DNA of 64,000 nucleotides from Microglena sp. YARC (taxonomy: Eukaryota; Chlorophyta; Chlorophyceae; Chlamydomonadales; Chlamydomonadaceae), in contig CM039467.1 of the NCBI GenBank assembly GCA_022414725.1, positions 9,109,001 to 9,173,000 on the forward strand. The letters are read 5' to 3'. The notes below the pieces were generated by a model. It saw nothing but the letters and a program-made list of their open reading frames with translations. It was not told where the DNA came from and made no database searches. Within the stretch, counting starts at the first letter, position 1. The number at the start of each line of letters is the position of its first letter. Of the stretch, positions 49,441 through 58,309 are shown one piece after another. The translations under genes were made by a program, and so were the position numbers.

Positions 49441-52400
49441 AAGCTCACCCTGATACAAAGCAGGGACGCCAGGGAGTTGGTGCAACATCTGCGAGCCTGG
49501 GGGTGGAGGTGCATGCTGAACCATGCCTTGTTGCCGGAGGGCAAGGCTCTGCTGGTACAGCTGGCTCCCTCGCTCACGCTCAAAATGGGCTACCCTCTCC
49601 TGCACAACACGAGGTGGTATGTTCATATGTCTGTTTGTCTGTTTGTCTGTATGCATGTTGTGCGATGCCTTGTTGCCAGAGGGCAAGGCTCTGCTGGTAC
49701 AGCTAGCTTCCTTGCTCAAGCTCAAAATGGGCTACCCTCTCCTGCACAACACGAGGTGGTATGTTCATATGTCTGTTTGTCTGTATGCATGTTGTGCGAT
49801 GCCTTGTTGACGGAGGGCAAGGCTCTGCTGGTACAGCTGGCTCCCTTGCTCAAGCTCAAAATGGGCTACCCTCTCCTGCACAACACAAGGTGGTAGGGTG
49901 GGATGTGTATACATCTGTTTGTCTGTTTGTCTGTCTGTATGCATGCTGAACCATGCCTTGCTGCCGTAGGGGAAGGCTCTGCTGGTACAGCTGGCTCCCT
50001 CGCTCACGCTCAAAATGGGCTACCCTCTCCTGCACAGTAGATGGGATGGGGTGGGATGGGGTGGGGGTGGCTCAAAGTGGGTTACCCTCTCCTGCACAAC
50101 ACAAGGTGGTAGGGTGGTTATGTTCGTATGTCTGTATGTTTCCATGCTGTGCCATGCCTTGGTGCCGTAGAGCAAGCTCTGCTTGTACAGCTGGCTCCCT
50201 CGCTCACGCTCAAAATAGGCTACCCTCTCCTGCACAGCAGATAGGATGGGGTGGGATGTGATGTGATGTGATGTGGTAGGATGTGGTAGGGATGGGATGG
50301 GATAGGGTGGGGTGGCTCCATCGCTCCCGCTCAAAGTGGGCTACCCTCCCCTGCACAACACAAGGTGGTATGTTCATATGTCTGTTTGTCTGTTTGCATG
50401 TAGTGCCATGTCTTGCTGGTGCAGGGTAAGGCTCTGTTGGTACAGCTGGCTTCCTTGCTCCCGCTCAAAATGGACACTCTACCCTACCCTCTTCTGCACA
50501 ACACAAGGTGATAGGGTGGGATGTTCATACATATGTTAGTCTGTCTGTTTGTTTTGTTTCTCTCTTAGGCTGCCTGTCAGTTTTGTTTCTCTCTTAGTCT
50601 GCCTGTCTGTTTTGTTTCTCTCTTAGTATGCCTGTCAGTTTTGTTTCTCTCTTAGTCTGCCTGTCTGTTTTGTTTCTCTCTTAGTATGCCTGTCAGTTCT
50701 GTTTCTCTGTTAGTCTGTCAGTCAGTTTTGTTTCTCTACTAGTCTGTCTGTCAGTTTTTTCTCTCTGTTAGTCTGTCAGTCAGTTTTGTTTCTCTGTTAG
50801 TCTGTCTGTCTGCTTTGTTTCTCTGCTAGTCTGTCTGTCAGTTTTGTTTCTATGTTAGTCTGTCTGTCTGTTTTGTTTCTCTGCTAGTCTGTCTGTCAGT
50901 TTTGTTTCTCTGTTAGTCTGTCAGTCAGTTTTGTTTCTCTGTTAGTCTGTCTGTCAGTTTTGTTTCTCTTTTAGTCTGTCTATCAGTTTTGTTTCTCTGC
51001 TAGTCTGTCTGTCAGTTTTGTTTCTATGTTAGTCTGTCTGTCTGTTTTGTTTCTCTGCTAGTCTATCTGTCAGTTTTGTTTCTCTGTTAGTCTGTCAGTC
51101 AGTTTTGTTTCTCTGTTAGTCTGTCAGTCAGTTTTGTTTCTCTGTTAGTCTGTCTATCAGTTTTGTTTCTCTGCTAGTCTGTCTGTCAGTTTTGTTTCTC
51201 TGTAAGTCTGTCTGTCAGTTTTGTTCCTCTGTTAGTCTGTCTGACAGTTTGTATCTCTGTTAGTCTGTCTGTCTGTTTTGTTTCTCTGTTAGTCTGTCTG
51301 TCAGTTTTTTTTCTCTGTTAGTATGTCTGTCAGTTTTTTTTCTCTGTTAGTCTGTCTGTCAGTTTTTTTCTCTGCTAGTCTGTCTGTCAGTTTCGTTCCT
51401 CTGTTAGTCTATCTGTCTGTTTTGTTTCTCTGTCAGTTCGTTACTCGATTGAACCTGGCATCTGTATTTTACAGAAATCGAGACCACAGCTATAAATAAA
51501 TAAATAAATAAATAGTACGCCTTATTCAAAGGCACGAGGTTCAGGGGGCAGCCTGTTTGCTTGCACTGGGGCCAATCACGCCAACCACCAATGGTGGGCG
51601 GGTGGGGTGGGGTGGGGGGCTGGCATCCCCCTAGGAGATCACTGCTCAAGCGTAGCTTTTATTTTTGGGTACGGGCAAAAGCTTCTGGGCAGCTCCCCTA
51701 CCTGGCTAGTCAGCTGAACCTGGTACTACTTTGTGCACGTATGGCTAGGGACCGGCATATCATATGATGTTGACCCAAGGCAGGTATGATATCATATGAT
51801 ATCATACAAATTGCATCAAATGATTTTGTATAGTAATGGTATTTAGCCTAGTCAGACAGCCGGCATCATACGATATCATGTGATGGTATGGTATCATATG
51901 ATATCATATTGCAGTTCCCTATGTATGGCACAATATGGACCTCCCGGCTCAAGGACAGAGCAATTTTTCCTTGCTACCGTCCAGGGGTGGGCCAAATAGG
52001 CTCAAGGGACTTTCCCAAACGTGACAGGAGGGGCTAAAACGAAAATGCACTGAGTTGCTCCAGTTGACTACGACCTTTCCTAAGCCGTCTTATATAAATA
52101 CAACATTTGTAGGGTTGGGCCGACATATAAACGTATAATAAACGTTTGTACGTATTTACACGCCGTATAGTTTTTCTCAAATCAACCTTATATACGTCGT
52201 ATACAAAACGTATGGTCTGTACTTTGAGAAGTACAGCACACATCCTGGCACTTCACTTTCTTGGTTTTCATTATATTTTTTGTTTAGATAGCTCATTAGA
52301 AAGCTTTTGACCTCCTCTATCAGAATATGCAATAAATCCACCATTCACATGCACCATTATATAAACCTTTGGCCTAAAGGTTGATCTAGATAGCCAGGAT

Positions 52401-54391
52401 GGCACACATATCAGAGCGCCACCTAGCCTTCCATTCCACACGCTGTGCTCCTACGTGGGCTTAAAGGATTGATGGTGCAAGCCTAGTGCAATGTGAACAT
52501 GGACAATATTGCAATACCGTTATGTCCATATATTATTATACACTTATACAGTTATATAATAGACCAACTGGCCTCTCCCAAACAGACAGAAAACATACAG
52601 ACAGATGCACAGGAACACTTGTGGGCTCTAACCCCCACCTGCACCCGCGCCCCCACCCCTAAACACGGACGATGTTTCTCACCTCCAAGAACTTGTTCAG
52701 CTGTCTTAACTGTTGACTCTCCAGAGAGATCTGAGTAATATACTTAATGGCTTCTCCCAAGGTTCTGCTCTTGTCTGCCTTAGTCTCCTGACCTAGGTCA
52801 AGCAGCTTGGCCAGCTCATTGAACCTGTACAGGGAGTGGGTGTGTGGTGAGGGGGCAGGCACGGACAGAGCATGATGTGGGTGATGTACTTGATGGCTTC
52901 TCCCAAAGGTCTGCACTTGTCTGCCTTCGTCTCCTGACCTAGGGCAAGCAGCTTGGTCAGCTCATTGAACCTGTACGGGAAGTGGGTGTGTGGTGAGGGG
53001 GCAGGCACGGGCAGAGCATGATGTGGGTGATGTACTTGATGGCTTCTCTCAATAGTCTGCTCTTGTCTGCCTTCGTCTCCTGACCTAGGTCCATCAGCTT
53101 GGCCAGCTCATTGAATATGTACAGGGGTGGCGTGGGATTTACAATGTACAACCAGCTTTTTTTTAGGTAATTTATATTTTTTATTCTCAATGCCTCTATT
53201 TTTTATATCTAGGGAGGGATATTTGAAGTCTTTGGATATTTGAAGTATTTCGGTTATATTTTTAGAGATTTGTTCAGATTCGAGGTATTTGGAGTATTTG
53301 AGGTACTTGAAGTATTTCAGATATTTGAGGTCTTCGACAATTTCGACGTATGATGAGATATTCGAGGTAATGGTTTTGAGTATTCTAGTGCTCGAGATAT
53401 TTGATGATACATTTGAGCTCTTAGTTCTGGCATTTGAGGTGTTTGAAGTGTTCGAGATAATAGATCAGATATTCAAGGTTTTGAGATATTACATATGATA
53501 CGATTTTATAAAAGAACTGTACAGCAGAACTCCTGCAGTGCTCAAATAAGTCTCCCTTGCCTTCGTCGACACAAAACCTAGGTGGGCAGCCGTGGGCAGG
53601 CTAATATAAATCTGAACCCAAACAAACTCAGATATCCCGCCCTAGTTCCAGACCCGACCAAACCCATCCAAACCATTCGCTGATAAACTCTACCCAACTT
53701 CCTAACCCAAACTCAACCATCCAAACTCAACCAATGCCAACCCATTCAAACCAAACCAAGATACCCTACCCAAGGTCCCAACCCAATCCTAACTTTAACC
53801 CACCAGCCAGGACCAAGTTCTGGATAGCATAAGGCGCGGTTCGATTTGAATGCCATGCACAGTCTCATCTGAACGTGTCTGCCATCGGCGTTAGTTCATG
53901 TACGTAAGCGACGCTACAAAATTGCAGGGAAGTGTACAGTCACGCGCGGCTCAAAAATAGAGGCATTGAGAATTACGCTGGTCAAGAGGCGCGTGCCGGG
54001 AGCGCGCCTTTCAACTCTAAAGAGGGTCGCAATCTCCAGGAAAAGTTGACAACTAGAACCTGACCCTTTCGCACCTCTCGTTGATCTTGCATCGTCTTGC
54101 CTTCTCCTTGTCGGCTTTATTGGTTCGGTTCGAAGATCCCCCTGCCCCATTTTTCGCCTTTTTGTTTGAGGGACCAGCGTCACCATCGCTGCCAGAGTCG
54201 TCGTCGGGAGGGTTAGTTTCCAACTTCTGGACAAGTCGCCACTTGCGAATATCTACAGGCTCTGCGGAGCAAGCAGCAGCCAAGGTCGCAGGGTCCATTG
54301 TGCTTGTGCTCGCCTCTCCATTATGCCCGAGATCGTCAGCCAGGAAGGCCATAAAATTCTGCAAGTTGTAGTCAGAAGCAGGCTCCCCCAT
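49411..54391 (-). CDS. Plant-type bHLH transcription factor (spliced gene)
   Basis: Exon 1 is 54391-54075 (MGEPASDYNL start; an earlier ATG at 54511 is possible). It carries an acidic stretch PPDDDSGSDGD, a basic NKKAKNG and the DNA-contacting basic region KADKEKARRCKINER, with the conserved glutamate and arginines. Donor AGAG/GTGCGA is phase 2. Exon 2 (52824-52683) enters in phase 2 and supplies the rest of helix 1, loop and helix 2: FNELAKLLDLGQETKADKSR then TLGEAIKYITQI. It exits phase 0 at GAG/GTGAGA. Exon 3 (49599-49449) continues ERVAHFERERGSQLYQQSLA and a proline-rich PPPPGSQM tail; it has a good GTGAGC donor, or reads on to a stop at 49411-49413 (215 residues in all). The K-DK pattern in the loop recalls the ILR3/bHLH105 group, known for metal-response regulation in plants; that assignment is tentative. 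The protein should act as a nuclear dimer. Confidence 0.8.
49600..50500 (-). repeat. Tandem copies of bHLH exon 3
   Basis: About seven extra copies of the exon 3 start lie upstream of the used one, with exon edges at 49741, 49875, 50029, 50091, 50229, 50350 and about 50492. Most keep the acceptor TGTTGTGCAG or CTGTGCAG. Copy 2 has an in-frame TAG after ERVAHFELEQGS. Copies 3 and 4 are open through LYQQSL but run into a CATACAGACA-type intron repeat without a donor. Copies 5 and 7 are only about 30-45 bp long, and 6 and 8 have shifted frames. Only the copy at 49599-49449 extends into the proline-rich tail and a donor. Confidence 0.8.
50545..51440. repeat. 29 bp minisatellite, about 30 copies
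   Basis: The unit is TAGTCTGTCTGTCAGTTTTG plus TTTCTCTGT. Copies differ mainly at GT/CA and CTCTT/CTGTT positions. It sits inside the intron between bHLH exons 3 and 2 and is pyrimidine-rich on the plus strand. Confidence 0.95.
51505..51580 (+). repeat. Dispersed repeat head, copy 1
   Basis: AAATAGTACGCCTTAT followed by GAGGTTCAGGGGGCAGC and GTTTGCTTGCACTGGGG; the same order recurs at 56869-56946. Here it is preceded by an AAATAAATAAAT tract. It is probably the conserved end of an interspersed element inserted in the bHLH intron. Confidence 0.65.
51756..51912. repeat. Cluster of CATATGATATC palindromes
   Basis: Several overlapping perfect palindromes made of ATCATATGAT and GATATC. The longest is 24 bp, centred in 51784-51807, and others lie near 51758, 51865 and 51890. 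They occur in the bHLH intron and could form cruciforms. Confidence 0.8.
51955..52035 (-). repeat. Dispersed CAAGTCCCTTGAG element, copy 1
   Basis: On the minus strand: TTAGCCCCTCC, then AAGTCCCTTGAGCCTATTTG, then GCCCACCCCTGGAC. Matching text appears at 55230-55272 and 57150-57240 on the plus strand, so this is an interspersed family. Confidence 0.65.
52825..53116 (-). pseudogene. Two decayed upstream copies of bHLH exon 2
   Basis: The exon 2 start is repeated with a period of 146 bp: real edge 52824, copies at 52970 and 53116. Both copies read helix 2 (FNELTKLLALGQETKADKCR in the nearer one) up to AIKYITHI and then run into intron text without the SLESQQLRQLNKFLE end or a donor. The farther copy also has TGTACAT where the acceptor AG should be. 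They cannot act as exons and mark a partial tandem duplication spanning the 3-prime splice site. Confidence 0.8.
53216..53490. repeat. Degenerate TATTTGAGG minisatellite
   Basis: Imperfect 9-12 bp words (GATATTTGAAGT, GGTATTTGAGG, TATTCGAGG) repeated over 270 bp within intron 1 of the bHLH gene. An apparent 69-codon frame rich in FEVFEV is a reading of the repeat. Confidence 0.7.
53620..53815. repeat. CCAAACCCAACC-type degenerate repeat
   Basis: Low-complexity C/A-rich words (CCAAACTCAACC, CCCAACTTCC) in intron 1 of the bHLH gene. No coding potential is seen. Confidence 0.6.
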
Positions 54392-55022
54392 GTTGCTATT
54401 TGGAGGTTTAATGCGCTCACCAATGCGGTACCAAGAGGGAAGAAAAGAAAGGTCGGAAAAAGAACGGAAGAAAATAACGGGAATGGCCGCACAGGCGTGT
54501 CTTAGAAGCAATATGCAAGTGCAAGGCGTCGAGGGTGCTAGAATTCAGAATTGAGAATTACCATGAAAGTACGGAACCTATTTAATTTCTCTCCGAGATT
54601 GCAAGCAGTACCATAGCCCTGCCCTGGACCCACGTTTCCAAGCCGAAACAATCCTTTAGCCAAGCAGGCCAATCTTCAAGCCTTGGCAAACTGTGGACAG
54701 AGCGAGCGGGCTCGTCTTGCGTCAACAATCATTGAATGTCCTGTTTTTATAACTCCGTAACGCAATGCAATTTAGCGAACAGCTGGGAGGAGATCCTTAT
54801 AGTACGAGTAATTGATCTCAGGTCCCCCGTCGCTTTCTCGGGATTCGGGAAAGTGATGGGACTGGGGGCATGCCATAGAGTGATTGTTATTAGAGCCCCT
54901 CTCGTAGCTTGTCGTCCAGAGATATTTTGATCATTATTGAAACAGGTTGGGCAAGAACGTATGAGACCCGACTTGGGTAACAATCGTTGTCATTAAAAAA
55001 ACGTTGATCTGCACTTCTGCAG
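54392..55022. other. Upstream region of the bHLH gene
   Basis: Would hold the bHLH promoter and 5-prime UTR on the minus strand. I see a purine-rich GAAAAGAAAGG stretch (54434-54478) that would be pyrimidine-rich in the transcript, but no TATA box or clear motif. No coding feature is supported. Confidence 0.4.
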
Positions 55023-55076
55023 GCCGTTGTTCAACAAATGAACAGCATCATGAAGGGGCAGGCCTTTTCACCTTAG
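55023..55076 (+). CDS. Possible isolated terminal exon
   Basis: A strong acceptor (CTGCACTTCTGCAG) is followed by an open phase-0 stretch AVVQQMNSIMKGQAFSP and TAG at 55074-55076. The sequence looks protein-like, but I find no donor partner upstream that I trust and do not know the family. It may be the end of a plus-strand gene whose other exons are unrecognised, a relic, or chance. Confidence 0.25.
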   Translation, partial: AVVQQMNSIMKGQAFSP

Positions 55077-55224
55077 TATTACAAACAAAAAATCCGAACG
55101 AAAAAGAAAAATTGGAAGAGAGATTATCTTATTTATCTAGTTTCAAAACAGGTATGAACAGGCATGTCCCAGGCAAGACTATGTACAGAGTTATTATTAG
55201 CATTTTTTCTACAATTATCCTACA

Positions 55225-55275
55225 ACGGTTGGGGCAGTCCCTTCAGCCTATTTGGCCTACCCCCAGACTGCAACA
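55225..55275 (+). repeat. Dispersed CAGTCCCTT-CAG element, copy 2
   Basis: GGGGCAGTCCCTTCAGCC, then TATTTGGCCTACCCCCAGAC. This is a short copy of the family seen at 51955-52035 and 57147-57240. The following 700 bp (to about 55950) has no recognised feature. Confidence 0.6.
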
Positions 55276-55954
55276 TACTTACATACACACGCTCACACAG
55301 TACGGATTTTTGCCTGAAAGGATGGGTCTCCCTCTCATGGGGTAGAACATGCCGGTTGGCACTCCGGTATTGGGGTATTTTCAGGTCGGTATACCGGTAC
55401 CGCAGCTCAAAAGTCCCACCGTCGGTTTCACAGCAACTTTCAGCGAGTCCCTTGCGGTATGCACCGACCAATTGTAAGCACGAGTTCCGGTAAGACCAAC
55501 CCATCTGGATTCCTTGTATTCCAACTCGGTTGGGTAGCTGAGTAGCTGTGGAGCTCACATGGTGGCTCGAGCCCAGCAGCTGATGAACAATTGGAACTTC
55601 AGATTCCTTGACGTCCAACACCTGTCCTTCGGGGAAGAGATTGATGGAAGCACTTCCCTCCCTGTGTAAGTCTGTAACACCTCCTGTCGGTTCTCCTCAG
55701 GGCTCTATTCGACATCGAAATTTGAACTGAAAGCACTGGTATTTGTTTCATTGACTGGGTCGTAATATAAGACGAGGAGAAAGTACGAGAACATGATTTA
55801 CCAAACTGAGAAAACATGATTCGTCTACATAATTGGATGTGTCATAAATAAGTGAATCGTGAGACCTATGTTCACCCATGAATGTAAGAAGATATTGGAT
55901 CAAGAATATTTTGATAGGAGTGCTTATATTTTGAACTATTCATGACTATTTTTA

Positions 55955-56090
55955 CTGCCGAAGAAGACGAGCAGCCAAATTGCTGGCTGAAGCTATGTAA
56001 CCAAGTTCAAGTTCAAGTTAAGTTGCTGTCTAGGGTGGCGAGCAGCCAGGTTTCTGTCCGGAGCTGTTTATCCAAGTTCAAACTCAAGAG
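55955..56090 (+). repeat. Two copies of a hairpin-plus-AAGTTC element
   Basis: Copy 1 contains CAGCCAAATTGCTGGCTG, a perfect 6 bp stem, then GAAGCTATGTAACCAAGTTC and an AAGTTCAAGTTAAG tail. Copy 2 (56035-56088) has GGCGAGCAGCCAGG and ends TCCAAGTTCAAACTCAAG. The same arrangement (GACGGCGAGCCTGCC, then GGAGCCATGTAACCAAG, then an AAGTTC tail) is in every 1505 bp unit. A hairpin followed by a short-word tail is typical of the 3-prime end of LINE/SINE elements. Confidence 0.55.
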
Positions 56091-56356
56091 ACCGAGAGAG
56101 TGACTACCGTAAGTACCGAAAGTCTTTAAATAATTAAGCCAAATGTTGGAATCCCTACGGGCGCACTGTGGTGTTCGCGGTAGCTGTCAACCGCCATAGT
56201 AGCCCAGGTTTTGCAGCCCCTGCCCAGGTTTAGCCCAGCCCCCTGCCCAGGTTTTGCAGCCTGTTCTCTACCGCCGTAAAACAGGGCTCCCTCGATACCA
56301 CGCCCCACCAGGCGTTACCACAACTTCGTAAACCAACCATGTTACAATTTGTTGAA

Positions 56357-56652
56357 ATAAAAAGTGCGGGTTCAAAAAATGCCCTCAAAAGTGCGATACC
56401 AAAGGGTAAACACCAAGAGACTTTTTTAAAAATCAACCGTGTTGCAACAGCAGCATACATGCATGGAACAACGACCGATTCATTTCTTCGATTACCACCT
56501 TCCCGGCTTCAAGAGTTATTAAAAAGAGTGTGGTTTCAAGAAATGCGCCGGAAGGGCAAAAACCAAGAGACCTTTTTAAACCAGCCATGTTACAACAGCA
56601 GCACACATGGTACAACGATCAATTCATTTATCCGAGAACCACCTTCCTGGCA
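56357..56652 (+). repeat. Degenerate tandem duplication of about 165 bp
   Basis: Two diverged copies share AAAAAGTGCGGGTTCAA, ACCAAGAGAC.TTTTTAAA, TGTT.CAACAGCAGCA and ACCACCTTCC.GGC. No protein family is recognised. Confidence 0.65.
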
Positions 56653-56868
56653 TCCACATGAATAATAATTATTATAATAATAATACAAGAAATCCTGTAA
56701 TAAAGAGTATACATAATAAACTATCGGGGACTATGAACCGGAAGGTTTAACTGGAAGAGAAGAACTGTAAACAATCTTGAAGTACTAGTACGGTATGCAA
56801 TCTGCATACGGTACTGTTTGCATGTTCAAGCCAGTAAGAGGAATACCGCAATATTTATGTATTTACAT

Positions 56869-56946
56869 AAATAGTACGCCTTATACGATGCGTGAGGTTG
56901 AGGGGGCCAGCACGTTTGCTTGCACTGGGGGGGGGGGGGGGGGGGG
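56869..56946 (+). repeat. Dispersed repeat head, copy 2, ending in 20 G
   Basis: Same order of blocks as 51505-51580 (ATAGTACGCCTTAT, GTGAGGTTGAGGGGGCCAGC, GTTTGCTTGCACTGGGG). The terminal GGGG has expanded to a 20-base G run at 56927-56946. Confidence 0.7.
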
Positions 56947-56995
56947 AGCCCCTAGGAGGAAGGTTTTGGGACTGGTCCATATATCGGAGGATCTA

Positions 56996-57063
56996 GTTTT
57001 CCGCCTCAAAGGGCTTTGCTACTACAAGGCGGATTTCCGCCCCAAAGGGTGTTGCTACTGCAA
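56996..57063 (+). repeat. Short tandem duplication, about 33 bp x 2
   Basis: TTTCCGCC.CAAAGGG followed by TTGCTACTACAAGG and TTGCTACTGCAAG. Non-coding. Confidence 0.6.
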
Positions 57064-57146
57064 GAAAGCAGCACTTACTAAGTATAGAAAATGAATGGTC
57101 ATGTATCTGATTTGGCTAAAGTGGAAACGCATGTTCATCAAGCGTT

Positions 57147-57240
57147 TCTTTCAATTAGCCCCTCCCAGAAAATAGAGGCGATCCTGATTGGAAGAGGTTA
57201 GGCAAGTCCCTTGAGACTACTTAACTACCCCTGGAATGTA
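57147..57240 (+). repeat. Dispersed CAAGTCCCTTGAG element, copy 3
   Basis: TTAGCCCCTCCCAGAAAATA, then GGCAAGTCCCTTGAGACTAC and ACTACCCCTGGA. This is the longest plus-strand copy of the family; the middle has an extra stretch not present at 51955-52035. Confidence 0.6.
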
Positions 57241-57297
57241 AGGCACTGCACATGTTGGGATCTTTGGCACAGGGTACTTCAAATGGCCCAATTGGCC

Positions 57298-57452
57298 AGC
57301 GCTTTAGCGCACTTGAAAACAAAAAAATGCGCTTTGTAGTGCAAAAAGCGCAAAAATGCTTGCAGCGCCCACAAGGGGTTGCAAAAATCTGCACTTAAAG
57401 CGCAGAGGGGGTAAAAATGTCAGCGCTCAAAAGCTCAAAAGCGCGCGCTATG
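57298..57452. repeat. Cluster of AAGCGC/GCGCTT words
   Basis: GCGC with flanking A or T runs occurs about ten times in 155 bp (AGCGCTTTAGCGCACT, ATGCGCTTTG, AAAAAGCGCAAAAATGC, TTAAAGCGCAG, AAAAGCGCGCGC). Several form inverted repeats. It has no coding character. Confidence 0.6.
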
Positions 57453-57489
57453 AATTTCCCTGGTGCGAAAGACCCCCGGATTTTCAGTG

Positions 57490-57605
57490 AAATACATACA
57501 TGCTCACCAGAAACTAAAAGACTATCTGAAAATAATTCACCAGAAACTAAATAATAATTCATCAGAAACTACAAGACTAAACGAAAATAATTCATCGAGA
57601 TAACT
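57490..57605. repeat. About 33-bp AT-rich tandem, three copies
   Basis: CACCAGAAACTAAAAGACT, then ATCTGAAAATAATT, repeated with losses. Non-coding. Confidence 0.6.
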
Positions 57606-57770
57606 TTGCTGTGAGAATGTGACTGATTTGAATTTGAATTTGAATGTGAAGCTAAATGACGATTTGAAAAAAATTGACCTATACAACTTTGCTTGAAGGA
57701 TGTGATTGATGTAGTGCCTATATATTGTGATCGATGTAATGTAGAGATGTGTGAGTGTGTGTGTGAGAAA

Positions 57771-58125
57771 GGGCCAAAGAGCCTTTGTCAAAGAGTCTGT
57801 TGCAGCTTCTAGGCAGCTCCTTGAGCTACCAAGCAGTGGGCACATAGTCCAGTAGGGCACCAGGAAAATGTAATCGACATCATCATCATCATACAGCCTC
57901 TGCCAAAGAGTATGATGCAGCTTCTAGGCAGCTCGTTGAGCCACCAAGCAATGGGCACATAGTCCAGTAAGGCACTAGGAACTTGCAATCGTCATCATCG
58001 AGCCTCTGTCAAACAGTCTGTTGCAGCTTCTAGACAGCTCCTTGAGCCACTAAGCAGTGGGCACATAGTCTAGTAGGGCACCAGGAAAATGTAATCGTCA
58101 TCATCATACAGCCTCTGTACAAGTC
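57771..58125. repeat. About 125-bp tandem, three copies
   Basis: Each copy holds GTTGCAGCTTCTAGGCAGCT, then CTTGAGC.ACCAAGCAGTGG, GCACATAGTCCAGTAGGGCA and a GTCATCATCAT tract. It lies 200 bp past the stop of the membrane-protein gene. A GTGTGTGTG tract follows at 58215. No coding frame is conserved between copies. Confidence 0.8.
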
Positions 58126-58309
58126 ATTTGGCACTAGAGAGAAAATAACCTTACTTGGTCCCACCCCACCACCCAGCTTCCACCACCCCTCATCACTAAT
58201 TATATAATGGGAGGTAGTGGGAGGTGTGTGTGTGTGAGAGGTCATAGAGCTGCCTCTGTAAAAGACATATGTTGCTAGACTTGCTCAGCGCCTCCAAGGC
58301 TCGACTCCT

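Noticed and set aside
40437..51440. CRISPR array
   Set aside because: The 44 bp and 29 bp repeats are directly contiguous with no unique spacers, in a eukaryotic context.
53289..53498. 69-codon FEVFEV frame
   Set aside because: Product of the degenerate TATTTGAGG repeat in bHLH intron 1.
55220..55621. 133-codon minus frame
   Set aside because: No recognised motif, and it includes a dispersed repeat copy; not enough to call a gene.
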